Shown here piece after piece: positions 22,003 through 33,771 of a stretch of 64,000 bases of DNA. This DNA comes from Ascidia mentula (Eukaryota; Chordata; Ascidiacea; Phlebobranchia; Ascidiidae), in contig OX387198.1 in NCBI GenBank assembly GCA_947561715.1, forward strand, positions 13,516,001 through 13,580,000, given 5' to 3'. A program made the translations under genes and the position numbers. Each line of letters opens with the position of its first letter. Positions within the stretch are counted from its first letter, which is position 1. The notes beneath the pieces are model-generated. The model saw only the letters and a program-made list of their open reading frames with translations. It ran no database searches and was not told the origin of the DNA.

Positions 22003-22945
22003 TGTTACTTATACATTAATCCTCGCTACCATCTTTAAATTTACGAATTTTTAGTCTGCTGGGTGGCGGTCTCTGTTGGGTAAAGGGGTGTGTTCGGTTT
22101 CCTGTTTATTTTTTAAAAAATAGCCCTTCCATATGACTCCATATATGCTTATTAGCCTAATCTTGTTCAGCTAGCCATCGTCGCACAATAAACGCATGCA
22201 AATCACACTTGTTTTTATAGGATGATAAATACTGTAAATAAAGCGCAAATAAATAGATAGTTAAAATACAGTGTGTATAAACAATTAACTTAACTGTTAA
22301 ATGGCACCAAATGGCACCAATTTACATTGACTCCTTGCGGGTCAAATATAAAGACCCAAATGGCCAGATTAGGTGTACCCATGTCATTATCATTTGTATA
22401 TCTTTGGAAATCTAATAGTTGAAATTCACTTTTTAACAAAGAAATTTCAACAAAATGCCCATAAATATGTGTAAACACCAAACACCTAATAAAATGACTT
22501 ATTTGTTCCAATGTGCCTTCACACATCGTGACATACAACAAGTGCAACAGTCAAAATTACACGATTTATTCGGCTTTACTCTCAAGTACATATAGTCTCC
22601 CTATGTATATAAAAGGACATTTGAAGTGAGGTATTGCAAGGGGGTCATGCAGAGAGATTTGCATTGCACTCTTTCGCTCAGATAATTGAAAGATGAAAGA
22701 CAAGGTAAGGAAGCAAAGTCGGTTACTTATACATTAAGCTTGCTACCATCCTTAAATTTACGAATTTCGAAATGATTGATAGCATTCTCTGTTGGTTAAA
22801 GGAGTGCGGTAATCGGTTTCTTATTTAATTTGTTAAAAAATAGCCCTTTTTTGTAACTTCATATATGCTTATTAGCCTAATCTTGTTCAGCTAGCCATTG
22901 TCGAACAATAAACGTATCCAAATCACACTTGTTTTTATAGGAGAT
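22003..22945. repeat. pair of 220-bp direct repeats flanking a dispersed repeat
   Basis: 22003-22222 and 22720-22942 are direct copies (shared TTACTTATACATTAA, CTTAAATTTACGAATTT, ATATATGCTTATTAGCC, TCTTGTTCAGCTAGCCAT). Between them, 22264-22720 matches 25990-26445. The layout resembles an LTR pair around an insert, but no TG...CA ends, primer site or coding region were found. Confidence 0.6.
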
Positions 22946-23412
22946 AGCCTGTGGTGCACGGAAGACTTGGTTTAGCATTGGCTTGTTGCAGTGTTCAAGT
23001 GCGTCAGCCAATATAGGTCAATAATGTCAGCGGTCCATTCAAACAGGCGCATTGATGAGTGTTTTTGATAATTATTAATAAAGTGCTCGTAAATACTCAA
23101 CAGACAAGTGGAATTCAAACGTTTTATGTGACACCGATCGAGCGGCCATTTTTTGTATGGTCAGATTTCTAATTTGCAACATTATAGGAAGTGGCTTGCA
23201 TGGGTTGATTTTAGTATTATTTAATTTTTAGACCCATTTTTTTGTTCTACCGCGCCGGGCATTGGAGCCAGGTTATTCTGGTCAGACTTGGTATATTTTG
23301 GTCAGGCGCCTTTGGGCTTATTGCGAATATGGTTGAAGTGTTTTCTGCTCAGTATTTTGTGTTTGTCCGTAGAATACACTTAGGTATACAGCAACAAGCT
23401 GTGACCTGAAAG

Positions 23413-23913
23413 ATGGCCACCGTTTTCTACTTTGCATATATGAGCAATATGTCACCAAAGCGCGTTTTGCAATCCTGTCCCAGTGCCAAAGTTAAAGGTA
23501 TCGGCAAGCTTCCCAACTACAAGCTTGTTTTCATTGGCTACAAGGAAGAATGGAAGGGAGCTTGTGCCAACTGCGTTCCAGCAGAATGCCAGGAGCTGTG
23601 GGGCGTTATATGGGAAGTTGCCAAGAGTGAGCTGGAAGATTTGGAAGGCACAGAAAAAGGGGCTAGCATTGATTTTTCTGTACCCACTGTCGAGATTGTG
23701 AGTCAAGAAAATGAGACATACAGTTGCTTGTTGTTTAAACGGCCATGTGTTATTGAAGTGGATGCCCAACTTCCATCTCCACAGTATTTGCAGCTGGGAA
23801 TACAGGGGGCTGTTCGCAACCATTTACCGCAGAAGTATGTGGACTTTTTAAAGTCATTTCCAACAAATGGCAACACAATTATTACCGACGGAATGAAAAA
23901 TGCTTTGGAGTAA
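23413..23913 (+). CDS. GGCT: gamma-glutamylcyclotransferase
   Basis: Single-exon, 166 residues. The enzyme releases 5-oxoproline from gamma-glutamyl dipeptides in the cytosolic glutathione cycle. Visible: N-terminal VFYFAYMSNM, WGVIWEV, the acidic LEGTEKG where E81 aligns with the catalytic Glu98 of human GGCT, the SPQYLQLGIQGA segment and a C-terminal helix. Length is near the family norm (human 188, with a longer N-terminus). Odd point: the usual YGSN of the substrate loop reads YMSN. The ATG has a good context (AAGATGG). The stop codon runs into AATAAA (23913-23918), implying a very short 3' UTR if this hexamer is used. Absence of introns beside intron-rich neighbours leaves retroposition open, but the frame is intact. 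Confidence 0.88.
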   Translation: MATVFYFAYMSNMSPKRVLQSCPSAKVKGIGKLPNYKLVFIGYKEEWKGACANCVPAECQELWGVIWEVAKSELEDLEGTEKGASIDFSVPTVEIVSQENETYSCLLFKRPCVIEVDAQLPSPQYLQLGIQGAVRNHLPQKYVDFLKSFPTNGNTIITDGMKNALE

Positions 23914-25695
23914 ATAAAAACACATCTCAAAACCTGAGTGTTTTTCATATTTGTAATCGAGGTGTGAAAGGTTGGCACAAAAGTTTCAGAACACCCGTTT
24001 TGCGACCGATCAGCAGTGATCTATCCATGTTTAGTGCAGTGGCGACGCATAAACAGACACCATTGAACCGCTGCACCCCCAATTCCTATTTAATATTGAT
24101 GATAACATTTAGCTTAAAAGGGCTATAAGTAGTGATTCTTTCTGTGGGCCTATATATAAAGTACTTATAATCGTTTTTTTTTATTTTGGACTTCTTAATT
24201 GTGTGCAATTGGCATATCAGCACTTGTGACTGTGCGGAACAAAAAAAAATCGACTGTGCTCGACTTATCTAAGATATTTTCGAGGCTTTTTATGGGGACT
24301 TTTAACAAGTTTTGGCGAAAAAGTAGCTTGATACGGCCACAGGTTTCTGGGAGCAGATTAAGTCACGTTTGATTCTTTGCGAACGTGATCGTGTGAAAAC
24401 GAGATAATTGTTGCGTGACCTCATAGGAGGCGTTTTTCGTAGTCGTACGAGAGCTGCCAGCGAGGCTTATGCGAAACAATAAAAAACGTTGCTTTAGTAG
24501 CCTTGCGTTAATGAGGAGCTCATCAACAAACGGATTTTGATTATTTATTGGGCTGCAGACAGATGGCCACGGTTTCGACGTTTTGATTGCCAACTACATT
24601 CATAAATTTTTCAAAAACACGATCAAGACAAGTCGTTATTGGTTTATTTATGGAATTAGTATTTATTATAGTATGCGTTGCCAAATCAGATCGCCGGTAA
24701 AAAACGATTAAACTAAGATAATAATGGAACACAGTAATCAAGTCATAGCACTATACTTTCTGGCAGTAGCGTATAACCAATGGGTCCGCGTTACATCATA
24801 AGTGATGCGATTAATTAGAACCGCCGAATAATCGGTTTCAGTCATAATAACCTGGTTAAACTATGTGGTACTTCATTAGTTATTGTTCAAGTTTATTTTT
24901 ACTTTTAATTCCGCCACAATCAACCACCAACGTATTTTGCGCAAATTTATTTCGTCAAGGAATGTTAGAAACGTCAGATAACGTCACCACAAAGGTATAG
25001 GTTTAAAGTTATGGCATCACCCAAAGAAGATACGTCAAGTGATTTCACTGAACCATCCCGGTCTTATTAAAGTACAGAGTAATGTTATTATTGCTGCTGT
25101 ACCTTTTGGTTTGCCGATTATCACAGACTATAATAAGCCGTTGTAATAATCAATTGGTTTGTGATGACACAGTTATGTTTTTGTGTACTATTGCCCTTTG
25201 GTATACGTTGGAATACCTTTCTCTTCCGTGCAGTTTTATGATGTCTGCTGCGTAACTAAGCTAACATTAGGAGGCGATAACATACGTCACACACGTAGGC
25301 TGTGGAACCGCTGTTTTGTGACATTGTTCGTTGGCCTGCTCTGCCGAACAAATACTATTCGTTGCTAGTGTTTAATGACAGTCGAGGAACTATTTCCATA
25401 TTTGGTTTGTTCTCAAAACAGGACTAAAATTTTTTCTGTGCTGTGGAAAATGCTTTATGTTTTAAACTACAAAATTAGTGAGCCACATATGTGCCCATAG
25501 TTTCCTACCTAACTTTATAAACTGTACAGTATGTTATAAACGTCGGCTAATCATTCTGAACTCAGCTAAACACTAACCCAGTAATGAGCCACTGGAAAAA
25601 TGCACGCAGCAAGTAAAATAAAATAAATAGAAAATTTTGATAATAAAACTGGATTGGCAAAAATCGACTTCAGACACCATGTGTTAGAAATTGTG
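23914..25695. other. intergenic; one hammerhead-repeat fragment, otherwise nothing
   Basis: Contains the degenerate minus-strand hammerhead fragment at 24546-24592. The rest shows no reading frame or motif I recognise. Confidence 0.4.
24546..24592 (-). repeat. hammerhead-repeat 3' fragment
   Basis: The minus strand reads GTCGAAACCGTGGCCATCTG then TCTGCAGCCC: the GAAA arm, stem III, the CTGTC site and half of stem I. The CTGATGA half is lost. Confidence 0.6.
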
Positions 25696-28600
25696 TTAAG
25701 GCAGCCATCCCTGTTCTTGTAAAAAGGCAGATATCTTTCGTCGCTGGGATTTGTCAATAACAGTAGAATACCTTGGCTTCATTTGGAGACCACAGTGTTT
25801 TAATGAGGCATCCTGAAAAACACATGATAACAACAATTATATTATTTTGGTTACTGTAATGATTTACTGGAGGGCTGTGGATTGTTATGGATCACAAGAG
25901 CAAAAGTGGACAAACAGTATTACACTATAGTTAATATAATAACCTGTTTACAATGATCAATATTGTAAATGCAGCGCCGCAAAAATAGTGACGATAAAAT
26001 GTATAAACAATTATCTTAAATAGAACCAATTCGCATTAACCTCTGGCGGTTCATATACAAAGACCCAAACGGTCAGATTTGGCCCACCCATGTCATAATC
26101 ATTTGTGTATCTGTTCTGTGGTAATCAAATAGTTAAAATTCACATTTTAACAAATAAATTTTTAAAAATGCCCATAAGTATGTGTAAAAACCAAACCCCT
26201 AATGGAAGAACCTATTGTTCCAATGTGCCTTCACACATCATGGCATAAAATAAGTGTAACAGGCAAAATTACACAGGCTTTACTCTGAAGTACACGCCTC
26301 CCTGTGTATTTAAGGACATACCTTTATGATAAGGGCTTTTGAAGTGAGGTATTGCGAGGGGGTCATGCTGAGAGAATTGCATTGCATTCTTTCACTGTTG
26401 CTCAGATAATTGAAATATGGAAGACAAGACAAGGAACCAAAGTCATTGTCACCATCTGCTTCTAAAAGTACATAAATTATGTGTAAAACTTTTTAAATAG
26501 CTTTAAATAGCCAAAGCTAATATGCTAATATATCTTTAGCAAATGTTTCAAACATGACTGTGCTCATCATAAGTGCTATAACTAACTAAGTTTTAAAGAC
26601 AAATTTGTGCCCAAAGCAGCAGGCAGACCGGCATACTATATTTTGGCTTTCTTATATAAGTTATTAACTGCAAGCTTTTCCCACCTCATAGGATAGCAAA
26701 GACAACATATTTATAATGTACTGTTAGCAGATTGAAGGTCATGTGCTTACCAGCGATTAGATTAAGTGCCAGACTGTTTTCATTCAGGTCAGGTGGTTTA
26801 GGGACATTTTCTTTCTGCTTGATTCGTTTAAAACAGGCAGCTTCAAATTCTGTACCACCTGAAATAAAATCCATTAATTTTATGGACATTTGAACATGGA
26901 ATATAATTTCTATGTGAGTGGTCAACTTACCATCAAGCTTTGTTATCCCATTTTTCCTGTAATTTTTTAGTTTCTTTATTCTGTGTTTTAACTTCCTTTC
27001 TTTGCTAATTCCCTCCATGAGTTTGCACATTTGTTCACTTTTCATGAATTGGGAGCAAAACTTGATGTTTGAGTGAATTTCTCTGCAACAAAAAGAGCAA
27101 ATAGATTGAACCACCCAGGTTTGCACCATTTAAATCCTCTGTATATTGAACTTGTGATTGTTAACATTACAGAAAAAACTATGGAGTACCCAAACTCAAA
27201 GTAACAAATCATTTAGAACACATCTACAAACCGTTCAAACTTTGTCATGTCACCATCATTTTCTGTGGCAAAAAACCTTTCAACGAGTTTGTACTCCCTA
27301 GCAATGTCTTTCCTTCTCTGTCGTTCTTTAAGTCTCATGTGATACGTTTCCACTTTGGCCAATTTCAAAGCTGAAACGAAAATGCACTTTCAACTTTTAT
27401 CCCAGCAGGCTTATTGGATTGTTAACAGGTCGCCCAACTATGACTATGAGTTAAGACATAACAAAGGTTTGAACCAATGTTTGACTTGCTTCCTGGAACG
27501 TACGCACATACACAGTATCAAAATTTTGCAATGAAAGTTATGGAACCTCAAATAGAACAATGGAACAGCAATCATGGCATATATAACATACCAAGTCAAT
27601 AATATTAATCATAATTGAACAATTACATGGTATTGCGCACAAAAATGTTGATATGTAAAGTCTTATACTTTTGCAAAATTTATAACCTGATACAGTACAT
27701 ATAAAATGCTGCTGACCCCTGGTGCTGGTTTAGTCAGTTTAGTTAAAGAATGAACATTGTAAATCCATATTGTACTAAAAAGATATATAAAAATGAAAAA
27801 GGTACTAAAAGAAAGAAGTGCATGACTCCCCCCAAAAAATAAATGCTGCACAAAGCTAAATAAATGATAAGTACCTTTGTCCAGTTCATCATCATCAGGG
27901 TTCATGAAGATTGAACTAACCAAACTCTCTGCTTCATTGTCATATTCGTACTCGAAGTCGTCTCTGTTCGGCATATAAGCCAGCTCCATCTGGTGGTTTT
28001 TACTGACATTCACTTGTGGAAGCTGAACAGAATCTACAACAAAAAGTGAAATATTGAAATAAAATCAAGAGCAATGTAATTTTGAATACATATATACATA
28101 AATATATATATAATCTATATTCTAACAGAACACAATTAATCCCAACCCAAAGCAAGTAGACCAGAGGTGACCACCAGTGGTGCATTGCATAATTAAAAGT
28201 AGCACACTTTTTCCCAGACACAAGAAAAAAATTGCCTGATTGTAAAAGTGAAAAAAGTATTTTCAGAGAAAAGTACATTTGAAGTTTAAATTATATTTAT
28301 GGCGAGAAGTGAGTTTACTACAATTCAATATAAACCAAATTAACATACTTTAAAAGAGAAAAAAGCACAATTTATACCAACCAAAAAGTAAGCAAAGTAG
28401 ACCAGAAATTTATACCAATATTGTGTCGAATTTTCTAAGTTTATTATATAACATGTTCAACATAAAGTTTTTTGAAAGACAGGAGGCAAATCAATTAGTA
28501 AAGTCAGCCTTCTACAACTAAAAATTGTAATCACATTGCGTGCGGCAATTCTTTCAGAGTGCTTCACAAAAGATAAAGTTTGAGAACCACAGGTTTGAAC

Positions 28601-29511
28601 AAATATTGTCATTTGGTTGCATTTTAATCTGACAATTTTGTGTTTAGTGTCTTTCTTACTACTTAAACAAAAAACTATATATACATTATACAATTTTAAC
28701 CCCAGCAGGCTGTACCATGAATTGATGGTGTGTGGTCAGTCATCCTATTAGGAATATCATGTGGTACAGTGAACCTTCCGAGATGATTGTCAATATACAC
28801 ATTCATGTAATGCTCCTCCACTTCTTTCGCACTTTTGCTTCCAATGTTTTCAGCCACATCTTCCCAATTTCCCAAGCCAAATTGTTCCACACTATCAATC
28901 AATCTTTTTTCTTCCAGTGCAGACCATTCAGGTTCAAAGAGTGAAAATGTTCCATTGTCCTGAGAAGAAACATCATTAAATCACCACCATTCACAAAAAA
29001 AATACAAATTGTTTGAGTATTTTTATCAAGAAGTTATATTCAATAAAATAGTACAAAAAAATCCCAGTTGGGCATTATTACAGTAATACCTTTTAGTAAC
29101 ACACAACATTACACTTTAGATTATCAAAAACAAACTAAACAAACTGAATATATTTACATGCTACTACATTGCTATGCACAATAAATATAAACACTCACGC
29201 AAAACTTGTATTTGTGCGTTCTTTGATGTCCATCAAACTCCACGCCCGAAGCAAAACACTACAATAAGACATTTTTAAACACATTTCATGTGTAAATTAT
29301 ATGTACAACTGCCTTAACCAAGTTTAATCAAGCTTTCTTAAAAAATAGACAAAGTGTATACAAAAGGCCTTAAACAATGCAAAATGGGAACTTTACAAAC
29401 CTGCGCACATAACCGCACATTTTGGCATTCGACACACTTTATGTAGAGCTGCGAAATGTCAGAGTTGCAATTGGAGCAATTTACTTTGATAAATTTTGGA
29501 GAATCGCCCAT
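25696..29511 (-). CDS. TADA2B: transcriptional adaptor ADA2, TADA2B type (one inner exon unresolved)
   Basis: Subunit of the SAGA histone acetyltransferase module. Exons (descending): 29511-29401, 29258-29199, 28959-28716, 28033-27875, 27370-27232, 27082-26931, 26858-26751, then 25812-25696. Order: ZZ zinc finger (CSNCNSD...CVECQNVRLCAQCFASG...H), SANT/Myb (SALEEKRLIDSVEQFGLGNW), ADA2 motifs NRMTDHT, LAYMPNRDDFEYEYDNEAE, MRLKERQRRKDIAREY and NYRKNGITKLDG, and a C-terminal SWIRM end (SQRRKISAFLQEQGWLP). LAYMPNRDDFE and NGITK resemble TADA2B more than TADA2A. The exon ending at 26751 is phase 1 while the last exon reads in phase 0, so a 3n+2 exon carrying the first SWIRM helices should lie within 25813-26750; I could not see it. 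That interval is largely filled by a dispersed repeat. Confidence 0.88.
25990..26445. repeat. dispersed repeat (second copy of 22264-22720) in the last TADA2B intron
   Basis: Shares long blocks with 22264-22720: GTATAAACAATTA, AAAGACCCAAA, TGTTCCAATGTGCCTTCACA, TTTGAAGTGAGGTATTGC, CTCAGATAATTGAAA. Same orientation. A TATA-like TATATAAAAGG precedes GGGGGTCATGC in the first copy. Function unknown; could be a MITE or a small-RNA-derived repeat. Confidence 0.65.
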
Positions 29512-31101
29512 GTTAAGGACGCTGTAACCAACAGTGAAAAACCGTAAATAAATCACAGCTGATATTGATCGAATGCCCGAACCGGAGTCACTGAACTGTT
29601 ACAAAAGTTACGCGTGACTTCACAGGCAATTAGGCGTCATTACACCGATTAAACCAAAGCCTAAAAATGCCGTCATTTACAATTTTTCTAGCAATGCAAA
29701 AATTTTCCAAACAAATCTTGACGAACATACAGAGTCCGAATTTTATGCACCAGAAGTGTAGCCCACCATAATTCTTGCGTTTTTCAATATAAATGGTCGT
29801 ATGTCGTGTGTTACGTTTTGTTAAGTGATGAATTGTAGTTTAGTATCTTCTAGTATGCACGCATCAATAGCAAACATGTTTTCACAGAATAGTTCAAAGA
29901 TCAGACATTGTTAACATTTTCTTGAGTCATTATTTACGCTTGTCTGATTAAATTCGTTGTTTTGTGATGACGAAATAGAGGCCTGGGAACGCCGCCTTGC
30001 CGTTAACAGCACACGCGGGTGTTTGAGAAATTAATTTTCCTTTTCTCTCGCTTAAAGTTGTCACGAGGAGGTTTTCTGCGCTTATAAATATGGCTGTTTC
30101 ATACATGTGTTAAACTGAACAGGATACGCGTGGAACGACGAAAGGCAGTTGTATAAGTGTTGAAAACCATTTTCTGTCAGGTTTTGTTAAATAGACTATC
30201 TGCCAGTTTGTTACATCAAGAAACTACCCAGGAGTAAACACACGTTCGTGTAAACAACGTGGATTTTACGTCCGAACTAAACGTCGAAACTTAGGTTAAT
30301 ACTTGGTCGAAGGTGCAATACGATAAAACGTAATTAGCTCGACGTATAAATAACGTAAAGAACATCAATATATTGCTTTAACTTTGTTGGCACACAGGCT
30401 ACAACACCAGTTTAAACTTCGACGGCGACAAACAACAAACAACAGCTATATACGTGAAGCAGTGTTGAAGTGAATGTTTGTAGAGCAGTCGCAAAGTAAA
30501 TGCAGGTAGATGTTTAAAGATTTCATGTGTTTTTCATGTTTTGTGATAGCCAACAGCGCATAATACGACAGGAATAACTTGAATATTGTAGAACTATTGA
30601 TTTACGCAAATTGGAACACTACTTTTGTACAAAACAACTGCACGGAAGAATAAAAATTATTTTGCTTAAGAAAAGGCAAATCGATGAATGCACCTGTCTG
30701 CAGCTCTCATTGATTATTATGGGGATATAAAACCTACATTGTATTCCTAGTTATGTTTGAAATTCCACGAAATGCCGTGTATCAATTACTACCAACATTA
30801 TTTTCTTTGTGCGCAGACAATCGTCTGGTCAGCGTGTTTTTATCTCATTGACTTTAGTAGAACATATGTTGAAACACGTTTTCTTTTGTGCATATTTAGT
30901 GATGTTTAGTATACATTCGGGAGGTCAGTGCGACGCTGGTAAATATTGACATAACATGTTGCTTAAATACTCCTTTTCGTACCGCAGCCTCTACTTCATA
31001 TTGAGCGTTGTCAGTTGTGTCAAGCACAAAAGACACGTAACTATTGCATTGTTTGCAGCGTAGAACGTATATGTGGTATTGTCTAGGGAACAAAAAATAA
31101 A
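29512..31101. other. intergenic; divergent promoter region and one ribozyme-repeat end
   Basis: Separates minus-strand TADA2B from the plus-strand gene at 31102, so both promoters should lie here. At 30690-30722, CTGTCTGCAGCTCTCATTG then ATTATTATGG is the 3' end of the hammerhead repeat. No other feature seen. Confidence 0.4.
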
Positions 31102-31545
31102 ATGAGCAGTGATGAGTGGGTTTGTTATGAGGGTGAGGTAATACATCAAGTTACATTCTCCAAGCTTTGGCACCGCAACGGCAGTCGCGCAATCACTATG
31201 GAAACGGGAGATAAGAGACCTTGGGCCATCTGGAAATCAACGACCGGTGGTGAAGTGATCTTGGGTGTTCACGAGGGCCCGAAGACGTTGTACTTGGGAA
31301 AGACTCAAAAGCGGTCCGGAACCGCCCTGAAAGACATTGCGGGGATTGCGGTTGGCAGTACGCCGTCCAAAGACACTCCAACAGATGATGATCGGTGTTT
31401 CAACTATGTGAGAAGCACTCTAGAACCTTCCAAATCGGTTCTGAGGCATGTTGTATCCGGTATGTTCCTGTGCAGGAACGAAAAGGGGAAATTGTGCTTC
31501 AAAGACCGCGAGGTGCTTGCTGACGACTGGCTAATCAAGATTTGA
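31102..31545 (+). CDS. leaderless beta-trefoil protein, type I, copy 1
   Basis: 147 residues, single exon as read, no signal peptide or membrane segment. The C-terminus VLRHVVSGMFLCRNEKGKLC...DDWLIK is a typical trefoil strand-loop-strand repeat (SGxxLCxNxKGKL is very FGF-like), but the FGF signature Cys and Glu are absent. Upstream RPWAIWKSTTGGEVILGV and KTLYLGKTQKRSG suggest the other repeats. It aligns along its length with the gene at 33772 (DEWVCYEGEV...KLWHRN against GGWQVSCAEL...KLWPRF). It could be an FGF-like or IL-1-like ligand, a fascin-like actin binder, or a lectin; sequence alone does not say. First ATG chosen, where the homology with the neighbour begins. Confidence 0.65.
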   Translation: MSSDEWVCYEGEVIHQVTFSKLWHRNGSRAITMETGDKRPWAIWKSTTGGEVILGVHEGPKTLYLGKTQKRSGTALKDIAGIAVGSTPSKDTPTDDDRCFNYVRSTLEPSKSVLRHVVSGMFLCRNEKGKLCFKDREVLADDWLIKI

Positions 31546-33771
31546 CGCTTCTGCGGGTACCCTGGGTTCACACCTAGGGCAAAGACCATCTGCAAAATTG
31601 TGCCAAGTAGTGAAGAAGTTTGCGCTTGCTTTTGCTCGTAGTGCTTTATGCGTAGCCATACACTTCGCCACGTTAAATGTCTATACGGTGTCAAAAAATG
31701 TTCGCACACAACTGACATGTATTCGTGAAACCACCAACCAAGACATATTTGGTTTTGCCTGAAGAGCGACTATCAGCCATCAAGTCAGCATCGACTCAAA
31801 TAACAATAAAATGTTGGTATACGTTCGCATGCGAAAAAAGAGGCTCGCATATACTGCTTAAAGCCTAACTTACGTCTACATATTTTTAAACGGATGAAAG
31901 TCATTGGTTAATTTCCCTCTCACTGTTGTTAGGTAGAAATACAAAGTCGCAAAGAGAGTTGCGATTTTAACTGCGACCAGATTGAGTACTCTTATACGAA
32001 TATGTACGATTATTTTTCATGTGATAAACCTACACCAGGAGAGCACAGTTGAAACCTTCGCGTACCAATGTGGTTTCCAGGCCATAATGTCATCTGGTTT
32101 CTTGCACGTAATTTTAACATGAGAGAATGTGTGCGGCATTTTTAGGGGGGTAATGTTTTCCAATACAGGAATGTCAAACAAAACATGTTGGCAAAAGAAG
32201 AAATGCTTGCATTTTTAACCTTGTTGGGGCTAAGACAATATAAAAATAAACACGTCCAGTCAAAAATAAGACATTTCGTCAGAGCTATAAACACAATATT
32301 ATTTTATAAATCATTGCAAAGGACCTATTGGCAAATTTGGTTATGTACAGAGTTGCCATAACGTTTTAAAGGTCGACGCCTTTGAAAGTACGAGCTTCCT
32401 TAATTATAAGATTTTTCCTCATTTGTGACTATTAGCGCCACATTAAGCTGTCTACCATCACACGTCCTCATATTCAATATGTTTTGGTTCAATAAAGATA
32501 AATGATGCGACTAAAAGTAAAATATTTCATCATGTTGAAGTTTCTTTATTATGTAAAAACTTGGGAGATAATAATTCGTATATATTCCTTTCCGCCGACA
32601 TTATTTTGAGATCGACATCGAAGGCGGTCACGGCTACATGCGTGTCATTTTGAAAGCAATTTCGTGCCACATTAGGTACCATCGCCCCATGCGGTGGCGT
32701 TGAAGCCTGCCCAATATTTTAGGGATTTAGGCAGAGTTTGTGGCTCAATACATCGCCACTACGAAGCTGAATACCGAGGTGTGTTTTAGGACAAATTATA
32801 TTTATAAAAACTATGCTTTATTTTAAATATTAAAATAAACTAACTTGCAAATTTGGAAGGAGCCAGGGTCTCTTTGACCCCTTTACCTTAAGTTTGATGG
32901 TAATGTGCTTATTTAGAACGCCGGCGGAACGTTTGTTATTATCAAGAAAAGTCTATTAATGCAGGTTATCAATAATTTATATCCTAAAAAGTAATGTCTG
33001 TCAAGTTGGGTCGCGACCCCGTTTTTGCGATTAATTTGATTTTGTTCGCTTTTGTGTCGCCACAATGCAAAACGTTTCCCTGGTTCGGGAGTTTGAAACT
33101 GCATTACCTTGATGGATCTGCGTCGATTTTATCAATTATTCATATTGAGAAGCGTAGTAGGCTGGCATCACGTCCTCGTGGATCGCAAAGCCCTAATTCC
33201 CTTCCCGTGGGAGTTACGCGAAATTCTAAACAAACATGGCCGGCCCCGCTGTGCAACACAGCGGTCGCATTTAACTGTTGAAATCAACAGTTAGCACTGA
33301 TAACTGCAGGGCGAGGCTCCTGTTCGCAGCATTTCGTTGCGCTTTCCTATTTTTCGTTTAACACCGACGTGTAATCAGCAGCCTGAATGTTTTATCAGAT
33401 TATAGTAGGGCGAACATTTGGCAGCTGTATAGACTGCAAGAATGAAAGACTTTGTGTACAGCAACTGGTCAAATCAGACGGCTCGTTTAAAAGTAGGCAT
33501 TTCAGTTTAGGTAAAACATGAACCTGTTTTTGGTGCTGCACATTTTGATTAATGTCAACAGGCGAGATGTGCAACAGATTTTGCATCAACAGAAGAACTG
33601 TAATAACTTGGATAGCGTAGGAGAACTGTAACAACACATTTTAAGAAGAACTTATTTTTAGATTTAGAGCTAAAACTGTGAAGTTATAAACTGTGATTTA
33701 TGGTGTAAAACGTGTTTTTGTACAAGTATTCTTACTCTGGTGATCATTTTCCGGTGGAGAGCGGTTATAAC
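31546..33771. other. intergenic between the two type I beta-trefoil genes
   Basis: No gene recognised. Near 33010 a GGGTCGCGACCC palindrome resembles inner sequence of hAT MITEs, but ends were not found. AATAAA at 31804 could serve the upstream gene. Confidence 0.35.

Noticed and set aside
22664..22676. U1 snRNA-like GCATTGCACTC in the dispersed repeat
   Set aside because: The second copy at 26.38 kb reads GCATTGCATTC, and the rest of U1 is absent.
33140..33294. Overlapping plus-strand frames near a GGGTCGCGACCC palindrome
   Set aside because: No family resemblance and no splice context; probably chance frames in old transposon DNA.
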